From Tubulanus polymorphus (lineage: Eukaryota > Nemertea > Palaeonemertea > Tubulaniformes > Tubulanidae), in assembly GCF_964204645.1 (NCBI RefSeq), contig NC_134027.1, positions 18,650,485-18,714,484 of the forward strand: 64,000 nt of DNA, given 5' to 3'. The position numbers were made by a program, and so were the translations under genes. Positions 46,801-52,199 of this stretch are shown piece after piece. Under the pieces are notes generated by a model. It was given only the letters and a program-made list of their open reading frames with translations. It searched no databases and was not told where the DNA came from. Positions within the stretch are counted from its first letter, which is position 1. Each line of letters opens with the position of its first letter.

Positions 46801-46993
46801 TTTTTTTACCAGGAAATTTTTCAAAAGGAATTCCTTAAAAAAAATGGAAGTCTTACATCTCTGAATATTGGATACATACAAAATCTTATGACATTTATTG
46901 CGAGCAAACAGAAAAAAATACTTACAATTCATCATCACTATTGGAGGATTTGAATTTAGAATCATGATTACCAACATCCCGCACAACAGCCAT
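17103..46993 (-). CDS. BTB-BACK-Kelch (KLHL-type) protein, complete, nine coding exons
   Basis: Exons in transcript order: 46993-46926, 45599-45438, 39115-39001, 36942-36640, 35469-35251, 34172-33998, 22525-22232, 20670-20487, 17373-17103. All junctions are GT-AG and all phases join, giving 1791 nt and 596 residues, the usual KLHL length. BTB is at about residues 45-150, BACK at about 155-270, and six Kelch repeats at about 290-590, each with a hydrophobic-GG signature (VFGG, IFGG, ISGG, IFGG, VSGG, IGG). In this family BTB binds CUL3 and the propeller binds the substrate, making an E3 ubiquitin-ligase receptor. The C-terminus after repeat six is a short divergent tail ending CHQCRKISS. I cannot name the vertebrate orthologue. 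Introns are large (up to 11.5 kb) because of transposons, while the coding sequence is undamaged, implying selection. Confidence 0.93.
17856..18300 (+). repeat. Dispersed repeat R2, uninterrupted copy
   Basis: Begins near AACAAGAGGCCCACGGG and matches 28138-28345 joined to 29325-29560. It lies downstream of the KLHL stop. This copy lacks the ~1-kb insert of the other one and so acts as an empty-site reference. Confidence 0.7.
18304..18450 (+). repeat. Repeat R5, inverted relative to 30905-31050
   Basis: The phrases CCGGCTGGTTTTTGTATCGG, GAACTAGCATTTACAC, AGGATTCCATCCATCA and CTTTATTGCATCCCGGAATG appear as reverse complements at 30905-31050. The two copies are about 12.5 kb apart. Confidence 0.6.
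18676..18780. repeat. (TTA)n microsatellite
   Basis: About 105 bp of TTA/ATT repeats with a few C interruptions. It generates an artefactual poly-Leu open frame on the + strand. Confidence 0.95.
18870..19596. repeat. Repeat R3 piece plus short tandem units
   Basis: 18870-19020 is a piece of the R3 family (TCAAGAATTGCGGGCTGCATCGTGC). At about 19425-19590 units of roughly 20-40 bp containing TGCCCTTTTTGACAATATAACGT recur at least six times with drift. No gene. Confidence 0.55.
19597..19866 (+). repeat. TIR-element R4 partial copy
   Basis: Same orientation and text as 15388-15647 (ATAGCCACTACGAATAAATGG, TTCCTGGAAAACTT, CATGTTTTCACACGATGCAC) ending in ACGGTAAACAGACCATCATT. Right terminus present, left one missing. 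Confidence 0.65.
20487..20670 (-). CDS. KLHL exon 8 (Kelch repeat 4)
   Basis: Acceptor ATTTCATAG| and donor GAATG|GTAAGC, residues 446-507. Contains NSVERFHPQSNNLRTV and MLTARANFGAVSL followed by IYVSGG, a canonical blade although the usual Trp is Leu here. Confidence 0.93.
20750..21535. repeat. Repeat R3 array (~150-240-bp units)
   Basis: At least four diverged units, each with a 'TTTGATGGCTGATAACCTC' type start, 'GGGGTGGACATC', 'TTCATGAAAATCCATCAAG' and 'CAAGAAATTCAAGATGGC'. Related pieces are at 18870-19020, 18080-18290 and 29330-29780. Lies in the KLHL exon 7-8 intron. Non-coding. Confidence 0.65.
21540..21930 (-). repeat. Dispersed repeat R1, inverted copy
   Basis: Reverse complement of R1 text: AACCAAATTTTTCTTAAGCTGATGGGCCC matches the 360-430 block, and TTTTTGGGCTGAAGATATG matches 31485-31510. 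The two - strand open frames over it have no known homology. Confidence 0.5.
22232..22525 (-). CDS. KLHL exon 7 (Kelch repeats 2-3)
   Basis: Acceptor TTTTTATAG| and donor GAGCGG|GTATGT, residues 348-446. Shows two blades: SVEFYNSHSNSWHVL with PHTRHGMSA, and IDVFDLRCDTWCSKP with MHHRGQHCS, each preceded by a GG motif. Separated from exon 6 by an 11.5-kb repeat-filled intron. Confidence 0.94.
23024..24734. mobile_element. 1.7-kb TIR element flanked by TTAA
   Basis: The left end GGGTAACTGACACTTTTTTA (from 23025) is the inverse of the right end TTTAAAAAAAGTGTCAGTTACCC (to 24733), about 23 bp with one extra A/T. TTAA lies immediately outside both (23020-23023 and 24735-24738), the target site used by piggyBac-type transposases. 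The interior has no transposase, so the element is non-autonomous. It contains a second TIR sequence at 23053-23376. Confidence 0.65.
23053..23376. repeat. Nested TIR repeat with (CCGT)n tract
   Basis: CAGCTCCGCTGTGA on the left is mirrored by TCACACAGCGGAGCT on the right. Inside are CGTCCGTCCGTCCGTCCG and paired ATTGCTACTAGTC/ATTGCTATTAGTCC modules. It interrupts the TTAA-flanked element just inside its left end. Confidence 0.6.
24895..25187. repeat. Foldback element with GGTAAAAATCCCC arms
   Basis: The left arm repeats GGTAAAAATCCCC/CTAGGTAAG (24895-24975). The right arm carries the complements GGGGATTTTTACC and TTACCTAGGGGATTTT (25110-25187). The ~130-bp centre is anonymous. The right arm ends directly at the CTGA microsatellite, which may have grown from its terminus. 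Confidence 0.6.
25188..25290. repeat. (CTGA)n microsatellite
   Basis: About 25 uninterrupted TGAC/CTGA tetranucleotides with no visible imperfections, suggesting recent or ongoing length change. Confidence 0.97.
25670..25960 (+). pseudogene. Non-LTR retrotransposon reverse-transcriptase fragment
   Basis: One frame reads NGQHGFIKGRSTKSHLGLLE...DWTRW, and shifted frames continue with FKKAFDKVLHQRLLNKL and a weaker GxLxWFSxFLxxRK-like stretch. QHGFxxGRST...FxKAFDxVxHxxLLxKL is the RT block 2-3 signature of jockey/CR1-type LINEs. At least two frameshifts and stops are present. Lies in the KLHL exon 6-7 intron. Confidence 0.75.
25991..26690 (+). pseudogene. BEL/Pao retrotransposon integrase fragment
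   Basis: Frame one carries FTCLVTRSIHLELADSLETD, ELYSDNGSNFIGAERE and MPPNAHHFSGVWE, the DDE integrase core of BEL/Pao elements (RxxHxE, SDNGxNF, PxAPHxGGxWE). After a frameshift near 26340 it continues VKRALKSVLG...EGATNSRPLT...LTPNHFLHGG...RWRQCQVLADHVWRQW, the typical C-terminal block. The segment ends ...RGKWTDENS with a stop. No LTR is visible adjacent. Decayed and intronic. Confidence 0.88.
26690..27375. repeat. Repeat A, copy 1 (second copy 37441-38160)
   Basis: About 690 bp beginning AATAAAGGATCAATGGTC aligns throughout with 37441-38160. Shared blocks are AAAAAAGGACTCA, GTCTGAACAAATGTTCA, GTTATCGACTGACAT, CACCGTGGCGCGCG and GGCTCCAAAACGGATTGCTAA. Divergence is modest. No coding potential. 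It directly follows the BEL fragment, so it could be retroelement 3' or LTR sequence. Confidence 0.7.
27640..27960. repeat. Repeat B, copy 1 (second copy 40667-40985)
   Basis: Starts AATGTTATGACGTCATGA and matches 40667-40985 over about 320 bp, including CAAAACCGGGTCAACACAAA and TGAATTTTCACATGTGTAAT. Non-coding. Repeats A and B lie in the same order and orientation in both places. Confidence 0.7.
28138..29780. repeat. Repeat R2/R3 copy split by a ~145-bp tandem array
   Basis: 28138-28345 and 29325-29560 together equal 17856-18290. Between them about 980 bp is inserted. The insert begins near AGAATGAGGCAAAGCCTCGA and ends GCCGGGGCAT, and holds six units of about 144-148 bp marked by CTGTTAACGT at 28576, 28717, 28862, 29008, 29156 and 29300. 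Each unit has AAACAATCGGTCAACAA, TTTAAATCGAATCGACC and a CCTGGTGGC motif. 29560-29780 continues in R3. Non-coding. Confidence 0.75.
29785..31330. other. KLHL intron 6 segment, no gene
   Basis: Nothing coding was recognised. 30905-31050 is the reverse complement of repeat R5 at 18304-18450 (TTCCGGGATGCAATAAAGAT, GATGGATGGAATCCTGTACT). TTTTCTGTGAAGAAACAGAAAA near 30873-30894 is a small hairpin. Confidence 0.5.
31330..31640. repeat. Dispersed repeat R1 copy
   Basis: Contains GGACAGCCATCTTGCG, ACCAAATTTTTCTTTTGATC and CCAATTTTTGGGCTGAAGATGTGT shared with 21590-21790. Non-coding. Confidence 0.45.
31800..33790. repeat. Repeat R6 copy interrupted by a long-TIR element
   Basis: 31800-32045 and 33580-33790 are the two halves of a repeat whose uninterrupted relative is 34510-34880. 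Shared left text: GGATTTGCAATAATGTA and GATGAAATCATGGTGCAA. Shared right text: GATTAGTAGAATG, CACCTATTTC and AAATATCGGCTG-like phrases. An (AAT)n tract lies at 31829-31860. Confidence 0.65.
32055..33570. mobile_element. Long-TIR DNA element, ~1.5 kb
   Basis: 32120-32375 and 33228-33530 are inverted copies, roughly 260-300 bp each. Shared in opposite sense are GGCGAAAGCCACCAAAACAT, GGTTATATGTCATTCGATAA, TTTCATTATCTTTCAACGGT and ATAGATGGATTGACGCCTC. The ends carry ATGATGTCACAG (left) and CTGTGATGTCAT (right). The right arm has an extra tandem TTTTTATATGTTTTCATCACC module. The ~850-bp interior has no transposase. The long arms could form a large hairpin RNA if the KLHL intron is transcribed. Confidence 0.7.
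33998..34172 (-). CDS. KLHL exon 6 (Kelch repeat 1)
   Basis: Acceptor TTGTTTAG| and donor ATTTTTG|GTAAGT, residues 290-348. Opens with VLMVFGGERCGD and contains CEVYDGDGW and LTQPRSAMS, the GG, Y and W/PR positions of a Kelch blade. Confidence 0.92.
34510..34880. repeat. Repeat R6, uninterrupted copy (empty site)
   Basis: Runs from GACCATGGGTCCAGTAGGAT through GATTTGCAATAATGT and AACGATTAGTAGAATGGG to GTGGTTACACTTTTTGCCAC without the 1.5-kb insertion present in the 31800-33790 copy. Lies in KLHL intron 5. Confidence 0.6.
35251..35469 (-). CDS. KLHL exon 5 (BACK end, linker)
   Basis: Acceptor TTTTTTGTAG| and donor AAAGAG|GTATGA, both phase 0, residues 217-289. Begins LIMEWVKYD, the conserved end of BACK (xxWVxxD), then a basic, Cys-containing linker (RMCMQRCEKY) leading into the propeller. 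Confidence 0.9.
35590..36500. other. KLHL intron 4 segment, possible solo LTR or LINE tail
   Basis: The region carries GGATATAACAGTATAATAAAG and a second AATAAAGAG about 20 bp later, followed by TTTATTGAATTG. This looks like a retroelement 3' end with polyadenylation signals, but no matching partner or terminal dinucleotides could be fixed. No coding sequence. Confidence 0.3.
36640..36942 (-). CDS. KLHL exon 4 (BTB end and BACK)
   Basis: Acceptor TTTTGTAG| and donor GTCAAG|GTAAGA, both phase 0. Encodes residues 116-216: VQELLMTADLLEID...CCQFLSKQLHPSNCLGIRVFA, the BTB 3-box helix followed by BACK helices. This is the standard transition (LLxAAxxLQ...C..FL...L.P.NCLGI..FA). Confidence 0.94.
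37441..38160. repeat. Repeat A, copy 2
   Basis: Second copy of 26690-27375, same orientation, with ~10-bp indels such as an extra TAAGTAGCTAAC stretch near 37911. Lies in KLHL intron 3. Confidence 0.7.
38640..38930. repeat. Repeat C, copy 1 (second copy 41670-41960)
   Basis: Shared text includes TTTAATCAAGCCATCTAG, AAATAAAACTGCTATAAGAA, ATGTCGACAAAAGTCGACAG and GTCGACTGGGCACTGAAAGA. The + strand has an open MSTKVxRxLYDLKKS start in both copies, but it does not extend. Copy 2 lies at the 3' edge of the DIRS-like remnant, so this may be retroelement sequence. Confidence 0.6.
39001..39115 (-). CDS. KLHL exon 3 (BTB C-terminal half)
   Basis: Acceptor ATATTACAG| and donor ATTCAG|GTAAAT. Encodes residues 77-115, AMFCAGMAE...QLIDFAYTAEIQ, matching the BTB strand-helix segment (AMF...L...IDFAYTxxI) that contributes to CUL3 binding. 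Short (115 nt), so easily missed by ORF-length filters. Confidence 0.93.
39116..40300. other. KLHL intron 2 segment without recognisable features
   Basis: AT-rich, with short low-scoring frames on the + strand. It includes mildly repetitive TCACCCATCAAA/TTTACCCATCAAAG phrases (39810-39900). No exon or element boundary was identified. Confidence 0.4.
40305..40469. repeat. Strong inverted repeat, ~58-bp arms
   Basis: AATATTACAATTTTTGAAAC... through ...CACTTACCCTTTCCTATGG on the left pairs with AGGAAAGGGTAAGTACTACT... through ...TTCAAAAATTGTAATATT on the right, with only a few mismatches and a ~45-bp GC-richer loop. It is attached to the putative left terminus of the DIRS-like element. Confidence 0.85.
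40667..40985. repeat. Repeat B, copy 2
   Basis: Second copy of 27640-27960, same orientation, opening CCAATGTTATGACGTCATGA. Lies within the putative DIRS-like unit. Confidence 0.65.
41670..41960. repeat. Repeat C, copy 2
   Basis: Second copy of 38640-38930. The shared part ends near the RT fragment of the DIRS-like remnant. Here the + frame opens for 113 codons, but that extension is antisense to the RT fragment and thus not a real gene. Confidence 0.55.
41912..42112 (-). pseudogene. DIRS/Ngaro-type reverse transcriptase fragment
   Basis: The frame reads TVIGLSSLNWHLNISKFRIT...GQWAASLDLKDD. This matches the DIRS-group RT start (DLSxLNxxLxxxKFRM...GxWxxSLDLKDAYFHI). The motif breaks right after DLKD by frameshift or deletion, so the catalytic YFDD region is missing. 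Confidence 0.7.
42113..44210 (-). pseudogene. Decayed gag/N-terminal pol region of the DIRS-like element
   Basis: GC-richer than its surroundings, with several overlapping - strand frames (e.g. 42109-42549, 43086-43412, 43695-43964, 43937-44182) broken by frameshifts. The last contains a Cys-rich FVCVYPCKICEGW segment that could derive from a gag zinc-binding region. No single frame is intact and I cannot assign domains with certainty. Confidence 0.4.
44541..45420. other. KLHL intron 2 segment, no feature
   Basis: Nothing beyond short AT-rich frames was recognised between the DIRS-like right terminus and exon 2. One TAGGCCTA palindrome lies near 45255. Confidence 0.4.
45438..45599 (-). CDS. 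KLHL exon 2 (BTB N-terminal half)
   Basis: Acceptor GTGTTGCAG| and donor TTTCAG|GTAATT. Encodes residues 23-77 including ILCDVELLVDNTKILAHRCV and AAFSPYF, the classic BTB start (CDVxLxV, HRxVLAAxSPYF) with the dimer-interface His and Asp in place. Confidence 0.95.
46255..46760 (-). repeat. Dispersed repeat R1, inverted copy
   Basis: AAACCCAATGACCTTGAAACTCACCACAATC is the complement of the 800-830 block. GAAAAATGGCAAACCATTAGG, GGCTAAAATTGACATTTTTGG and CCAATTTTTCTTATGCTGATGGGCCC mirror 380-530. Inside KLHL intron 1. Confidence 0.65.
46926..46993 (-). CDS. KLHL exon 1 (start codon)
   Basis: Starts MAVVRDVGNH and ends at donor GAATT|GTAAGT in phase 2. It gives a 22-residue acidic leader ahead of the BTB domain. 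The ATG is the first in this frame and leads directly into the BTB exon. A possible acceptor (TGTGTACAG) lies about 80 nt upstream, so the start probably sits in an exon preceded by non-coding 5' exon(s). Confidence 0.85.
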
Positions 46994-47134
46994 GTCTAGA
47001 CTCTCAGATAGTTGCACCAATCATCCAATAAAAATGTTTCACGAAATTGCCAGTAAATTTTGATCTGCTGTACACAGAAGAATTAATGCCACTGTTGATA
47101 TTGTGTAAGGTGTAACTGGTTTGGTGACTTTTAA

Positions 47135-47270
47135 TCAGACATTGATGACCCGGTAACTGATATGTCCTGACTTGACATACATTCCAAAGTCCAGAGTCAA
47201 AAATGGGTTCTTAACATCAACATCACATGAGCAATGTGAAACACCAACAACAGCTAGACTGGATAGATGC
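47135..47270 (-). other. Possible terminal or 5' exon upstream of KLHL
   Basis: On the - strand an acceptor-like TATTTTCTAG| precedes an open frame of 45 codons (GVSHCSCDVDVKNPFLTLDF within it) ending in TGA. It could be the last exon of an upstream - strand gene, a non-coding 5' exon of KLHL, or chance. No partner exon was found. Confidence 0.25.
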
Positions 47271-47544
47271 CTAGAAAATAGAAAAAAATAGAAATAACTT
47301 GCAGTCACGAATCTTGAGTTAAAGCATATGGAATAAAGGGTATGGCTCAAAGCTGAATGAACCTATAAGAATTTAGCCTCAGCTGGACTAAATGACAATG
47401 ACTATCAACTTTTCTTTGCAGTTTTTGAGTCCAATGCTGAACATTGTTCGTGAGTTAGTGATTTTTCCTCTGGAAAACGGGGTATTTTTCAATTTTGATT
47501 TATTCCAACAAAAATTCGGAGTGATAAAGAAGGAAATGGATGTA

Positions 47545-47693
47545 CAGTTAACCCCCTACTGTTAATAGTAAAACTGTTTATCTATTATAATATTAATACT
47601 GTTTATGTATTTTTATTGAGATGTAAATTGAGAAAACATGGCGGTAGGCGGGGGTGGCGGTATACGGGAAGGCAGTATATCAGGGGTTGACCG
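47545..47693. repeat. Pogo/Tigger-like MITE with TA duplication
   Basis: The left end CAGTTAACCCCC and right end GGGGTTGACCG are inverted and flanked by TA. The internal GGCGGTATAC and GGCAGTATATCA motifs match the right end of the 13330-13725 sequence. 149 bp, non-coding. Confidence 0.7.
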
Positions 47694-47699
47694 TACTTA

Positions 47700-48660
47700 T
47701 AGTAAAAACATGTAGTAGAACTGTGCATCAATCTACTGACCTAATCTATTTCAAAATTAATTGCCCACGCGCTATGTAGTTTAAATTGAAAACTGGAGCT
47801 TGTTTGCCAAAGGCATTGCCTATGAGAAATTAATTTTAATTTTAAAGTTCAAAGGTCTATTCTATATTTTATCCAAAAATCATGAACACACCCAGGGGTA
47901 ACCACTCTATGCAATATCATTGTCCTGCTATTAATGGTTCTTCATGAATTGCATTTACAAGGTTTCTGTTAAAAGACCTCTATTAACCTTGACCTGTGAC
48001 CCACCCTAGAACTCCTAAATCAGTATGGCACATACTCTACCCAGGGATAAACAATCTATGAAATTGTCCTTGGATGAAATTACATAGTGTGATTAGCCAA
48101 AGAGAGATAATTCGCCTCCCTTGCAGTGAATCATACTTTGTAGTAGGCCTATCCTGCAGTCAACATACCTGCATATCAACAGTCCCTCTTAAATGATGTT
48201 CACAACAGGATGTGGACGGACAGAGGCGCGTATCAAGTCCACGCCCCCCCGCCGTGGCTATAAGCTGTGTGGGAGACAAAAATATTTTGGTCAAAAATAA
48301 TTAGGGTTTCTGCTGCTTTCGCAGAAAAACCCTCTTGTAATTCTGTTGATTATTATTATTATAAATTTTCCACTTTCCAGCCAAAATTTTTTCATAAAAT
48401 GTAACTCCTCTCGGATTCGACCACTAACAGCTTATAAACGTAATTTTCATTTCTGTCAGAAATATAACTCAGTGCCAGACCATTTCGAATTTGCATAGGC
48501 TATAGTAATTTATTATGAATTAATCCCGTGTAATTACCGGGTCTAAACAGCGACAAGAATAACGCAAAGCATTGTCATCCATCGATAAAAGTACATCCCG
48601 AAAAGCCTACAAATTACCGGATGACCTCGAGCGTCAAACTCAACCGTAAATCGCGAATTC
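47700..48660. other. Upstream region of KLHL with a terminal hairpin
   Basis: No coding exon. At 48303-48333 AGGGTTTCTGC pairs with GCAGAAAAACCCT. Such a short GC-rich hairpin followed by CTTG is compatible with a Helitron-like 3' end but is not proof. Confidence 0.35.
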
Positions 48661-48668
48661 AGACTTAC

Positions 48669-48740
48669 AATTAGTCCGGATCCGTCATTTACTGCGGACA
48701 AAATGCAGCCAACATGGCGGATGGTTGAAATCATTCTCAG
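48669..48740 (-). other. Candidate non-coding 5' exon of KLHL
   Basis: On the - strand ...CGGACTAATT|GTAAGTCT provides a strong donor at 48669. The preceding 70 nt contain CCGCCATGTTGG and a second short ATG frame, both closing within eight codons, as expected of a 5' UTR exon with upstream ORFs. It is assigned to KLHL only by strand, distance and the need for an upstream exon. Confidence 0.35.
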
Positions 48741-48900
48741 CTTAAATTTATCGCAAATTTATGGCGAGTTTTAGGACTTTAATGAACTATGATCCCTAAA
48801 ATGAGTCAATTGATTAATTCTATTAGTAAATCAATTTACATTCGCTATATTTCCTGAAGATTTCTGGCTCAAATCAACGTAATATGGACAGGAATGGTAG
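48741..48900. promoter_or_regulatory. Candidate divergent promoter
   Basis: The interval lies between the 5' ends of a - strand exon (ending 48669) and a + strand exon (ending 48980). Head-to-head exons less than 300 bp apart suggest a shared promoter. No TATA box is placed convincingly, so this rests on the two donors. Confidence 0.3.
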
Positions 48901-48950
48901 GGATTTTCCTACGGAATTTTACTTCCGCGTTCACTTGACGACTCGGATCG

Positions 48951-48980
48951 ATGACGACAGCAGAGTTTATGCAATTTAAG
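48951..48980 (+). other. Upstream ORF start in a + strand first exon
   Basis: ATG at 48951 reads MTTAEFMQFK to donor AATTTAAG|GTGAGA. Joined to the exon at 49284 it adds LLIVE and stops with TGA at 49299-49301, overlapping the next ATG (49298). It is therefore a short uORF whose stop overlaps a downstream start, an arrangement that can permit reinitiation. Confidence 0.35.
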
Positions 48981-49297
48981 GTGAGAATCCGCTAACCAGG
49001 GAATGTTAGACATGATTTCTTGGTCTAACTGCAGTTAAGGTTACCTTTCCACTGGGTGGTGCTACGATATGAGTACATATGATAGCGAATGAGTACTCGG
49101 CAAAGCAATGATCATTGTTGGCTACCTACTTGCCTAATGCCTAGCTTTTTTGGGGGGATACGCCTAGAATAGATTTAGGCCCTTAATGTAGTGTGTAGAG
49201 CCATTGGAAAGCCTTAGTAGTTAGTAAGGGACTGGTTTACACTTATGTATATGACTATTTAGTTTGATTTACTTTCTTTCCAGCTATTAATCGTGGA

Positions 49298-49408
49298 ATG
49301 AACTGGTCACTACGGACTTCAATTCCTTTGCCGATTCTTGCAGCTGGTGGGAATATATTTAAACCGCAGTGTGCAAGTGTACGTTTCAAATTAAGCGTCT
49401 CAGATGCT
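49298..49408 (+). CDS. Hypothetical small-protein gene, first coding exon
   Basis: The exon 49284-49408 has acceptor TTTCTTTCCAG| and donor GATGCT|GTAAGT. From ATG 49298 it encodes 37 residues, MNWSLRTSIPLPILAAGG then a basic segment, compatible with an N-terminal mitochondrial or signal-type sequence. It ends in phase 0 and can join the candidate exon at 52109. No family is recognised. Evidence is limited to splice signals and frame. Confidence 0.4.
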
Positions 49409-49422
49409 GTAAGTACTTGACA

Positions 49423-49661
49423 TTTTGTGTAATTGTTTTTTTTCTAATGTCATGTTTAAAATATTTGGATCAGCAATCAGTCACGCTAGTGTACATGCAG
49501 AATTGGGTTCATTGTTATTATGGGATGATAATTAACGGACGTTTTGTGTAATTGTTTTTTTTTCTAATGTCATGTTTAAAATATTTGGATCAGCAATCAG
49601 TCACGCTAGTGTACATGCAGAATTGGGTTCATTGTTATTATGAGATGATAATTAACGGGCA
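49423..49661. repeat. Recent 119-bp tandem duplication
   Basis: 49423-49541 and 49542-49661 are nearly identical (TTTTGTGTAATTG... to ...GATAATTAACGG), differing by only about four positions. It lies just inside the intron after the hypothetical exon at 49298-49408. Non-coding. Confidence 0.9.
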
Positions 49662-50559
49662 TCAAGAGTCCTATGATATACCCTTGATATGAAGCTTTTA
49701 AAAGTTTATCAGCGACTCCTTTTGGAGTAAACCGAATAGCCCTTAAAATACCGAATCCACATGGCTTAACGGTCGGTGTCTATGCTCTGCGAGACAGTAG
49801 TAATAGATGTTTCACGACAAACGCACAATTTGAATATTTTTTATACTGTCTTTCACTCCTCTATCATATTACATAACTGAGTAATTCTTACATTAGATTG
49901 CTTAATTACAGGCGGAGAGAGGTCAGATGGCATAAAAATCGACTGTGGCTGACTAAATGACGGGCGCAGATAAAGCTTTGAGGTTTCAAAAGATGTCGCC
50001 AAAATGCTTGTATCATCAGGGGTAGACAAATTATCCAAAGATAAATGAAAACTCCACCTTGTTGATCGTCAGTTGATTTAGCTGTAATTATTTCGTCTGG
50101 ATCAATCGACACATAGGCCTAATTCATTTCAAAATCTGTGTTCAGTAGAATTTCTTACAATAAGATAAGAATCTATTTGTCTAATTTTTTACTAATGTAT
50201 TCAGGAGTGAATTTTAATTGATCCCAAAACCAGAGAAAGCATTCTTCAACAAGAAAATTAACTTTAATAAATTATTTGACGCCTGCGAAAAAATGTAGAA
50301 TTTCTGGTATAAGCTAATGTGGAATTGCAAATTTGAAATCGAAGTTTTAAGAAATTTCGGGAATTATGAGATTTGGCGATTGGGTAGATGATACAGTCTT
50401 CGACTGGTCTAATTCAAAAAAAAAATTGTGAACTTGTGACTTCGATTCACTTTTGCCTCTAAGCTGGTCTGCAACTTCATTGCCTCCATGGTTGAAGAAA
50501 GAGCTCTTCTGATGTCTGCTTCATCGTGACTTTGAGCATATCGTATAGCCAGCCAGCCC

Positions 50560-50777
50560 GGTCCTGGGGCCCGATCTGGCTGTCACTTGATATCCTAGAC
50601 TTGAGTCTGGGTTGAAGTAGACATTGTCATATAATTAACTTATTCATGTTATTCTGTATGAATTACCCGTGTGTCTTGTATTTTCTTATTTCAAAATTTG
50701 TAAATTTATTGATTTTTGGAATTTTATCCCGGAATTTCAGTGTAATAAGGATCAATAAAGTATTGAATTGAATTGTC
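50560..50777 (+). repeat. LINE 3' terminus
   Basis: The sequence ends AATAAAGTATTGAATTGAATTG, a polyadenylation signal followed by short ATTGA repeats, the style of CR1/RTE-type LINE tails. Upstream CCCGGTCCTGGGGCCCGATC fits a LINE 3' UTR. No ORF is attached. Confidence 0.5.
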
Positions 50778-52100
50778 ACCTTATACACATGCCATCAGTG
50801 GACGCGGAGCCATATATGACAGCTATGCTATTATAAATTGCTAATCGCATGAAACCTGCATACGTCTAATATCGAACATATTTTCTAAAACATTTGAATA
50901 TTGAAATTATATGTTTACACGTTTTTATATAGACCGCTTGTAGCCGCCGATGAAATTCACGCCGGCCCAACTCAGATCGTAGATAGCTTCGTCATTCCAC
51001 TAGCATCCCCATGTCAGGGTCTGACCTTTATATCAGACTTCCAAATCGTGTATACATCCGCCATTTAACCGAATAATCCGATTTACTTATCATTTCTATT
51101 TATCCCTGCCGCCCCTGATATAATCATACATCCTTTACTATTACAATACGTCTTCTCATGATATTCGATGCAATATAACATTTCGACGTTCAAATAGAGG
51201 TCATTATATAATCCCAGGGAGCCATTCTACATCTTTATCAATAATATTTTGCCAAATAGCTTGTATGTGTACACATAAACCTGTGACGTTTTGCACATCG
51301 ATTTACGGTTGTCGTTTGTAAAATGACGCTGAATGGTTATCATTGTTTAGGTTTCATAATGGTAACGCTTTATAAGGCGTCAAAAAATCTAGAAAATCCT
51401 AGACTCATAATCAAATTCTGTGAAGTCATTTAAGGTATTTTGCTCAAATCAAGCAAGGGCTCAGGTGGCTAAAATTCAATTACTCACTGTCCCATAATGC
51501 CGAGTACGACGGAGTTTACACACTGAAAAACGTTTAGACTGATCGGAAAATTCGCGTTTGCAAAGCTTGAAGATCGTTAGTTAGTTACCTAATCGTTGGT
51601 GGTAAGCTTTTTATAATCGGATGGGCTTATACCAACGTTAGGGATGACAAGGACCAAAACACGGTTGAAAAAAGTAACACTTCAAAAATATACTTTCTAT
51701 TCACTTCAGTCCACAATTAATGGCTTAATTCACAAACTAACACAGGTACCTTTCGAAATAATCCAATTTTATGTATGTTTCGAGTGATTAATCAACATTA
51801 TTTTGAGAAATTAATTAATTTCTCCACAAATTTCGCCATTGGCCGCCATTTCTCTGTATTGCACATGTGGCATGATAAGACAAGGGGACCCACAAGGATT
51901 TATATAAAACTTCCAAGACGAAACGACAATTTTTATTTTTGATGGTTTTCCAACTTTTATTTCAAGTCTTCGTGTTTTCCATAATAAATAATGAAATAAT
52001 AAATTTCTGGTAAAAGAAAAATGTGAATAAGTGTTGATTTCTTAATTTTTTTAAATTTCGTCGTTTCGCTTTGTTAGTTTGTGCTGTTGTCCTGGCCTCA
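50778..52100. other. Gene-free stretch
   Basis: No confident exon, element or RNA gene was identified. It would be intronic if the 49298 and 52109 exons are joined. Confidence 0.4.
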
Positions 52101-52108
52101 GTCCACAG

Positions 52109-52198
52109 GTGCCAGCACCTCCAGTAATTTTCAAAATGGCAGCTGTTGACTGGACGGAAATTTACTCTCACTTTACGGCCGATTTGCACATGGATTAA
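52109..52198 (+). CDS. Hypothetical small-protein gene, candidate last coding exon
   Basis: Acceptor GCCTCAGTCCACAG| followed in phase 0 by 29 codons, VPAPPVIFKMAAVDWTEIYS..., and stop TAA. With the 49298 exon this gives a 66-residue protein. A donor (GTCAG|GTGAGG) follows about 10 nt after the stop, so alternatively this is a first exon of another transcript whose ATG is at 52136. No homology is claimed. Confidence 0.3.
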   Translation: MPAPPVIFKMAAVDWTEIYSHFTADLHMD

Positions 52199-52199
52199 G

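Noticed and set aside
49853-50112. Overlapping - strand frames (DPDEIITAKSTDDQQ / FHLSLDNLSTPDDTS)
   Set aside because: They read like one peptide broken by a frameshift, and could be an exon remnant, but no splice sites, partner exons or family match were found.
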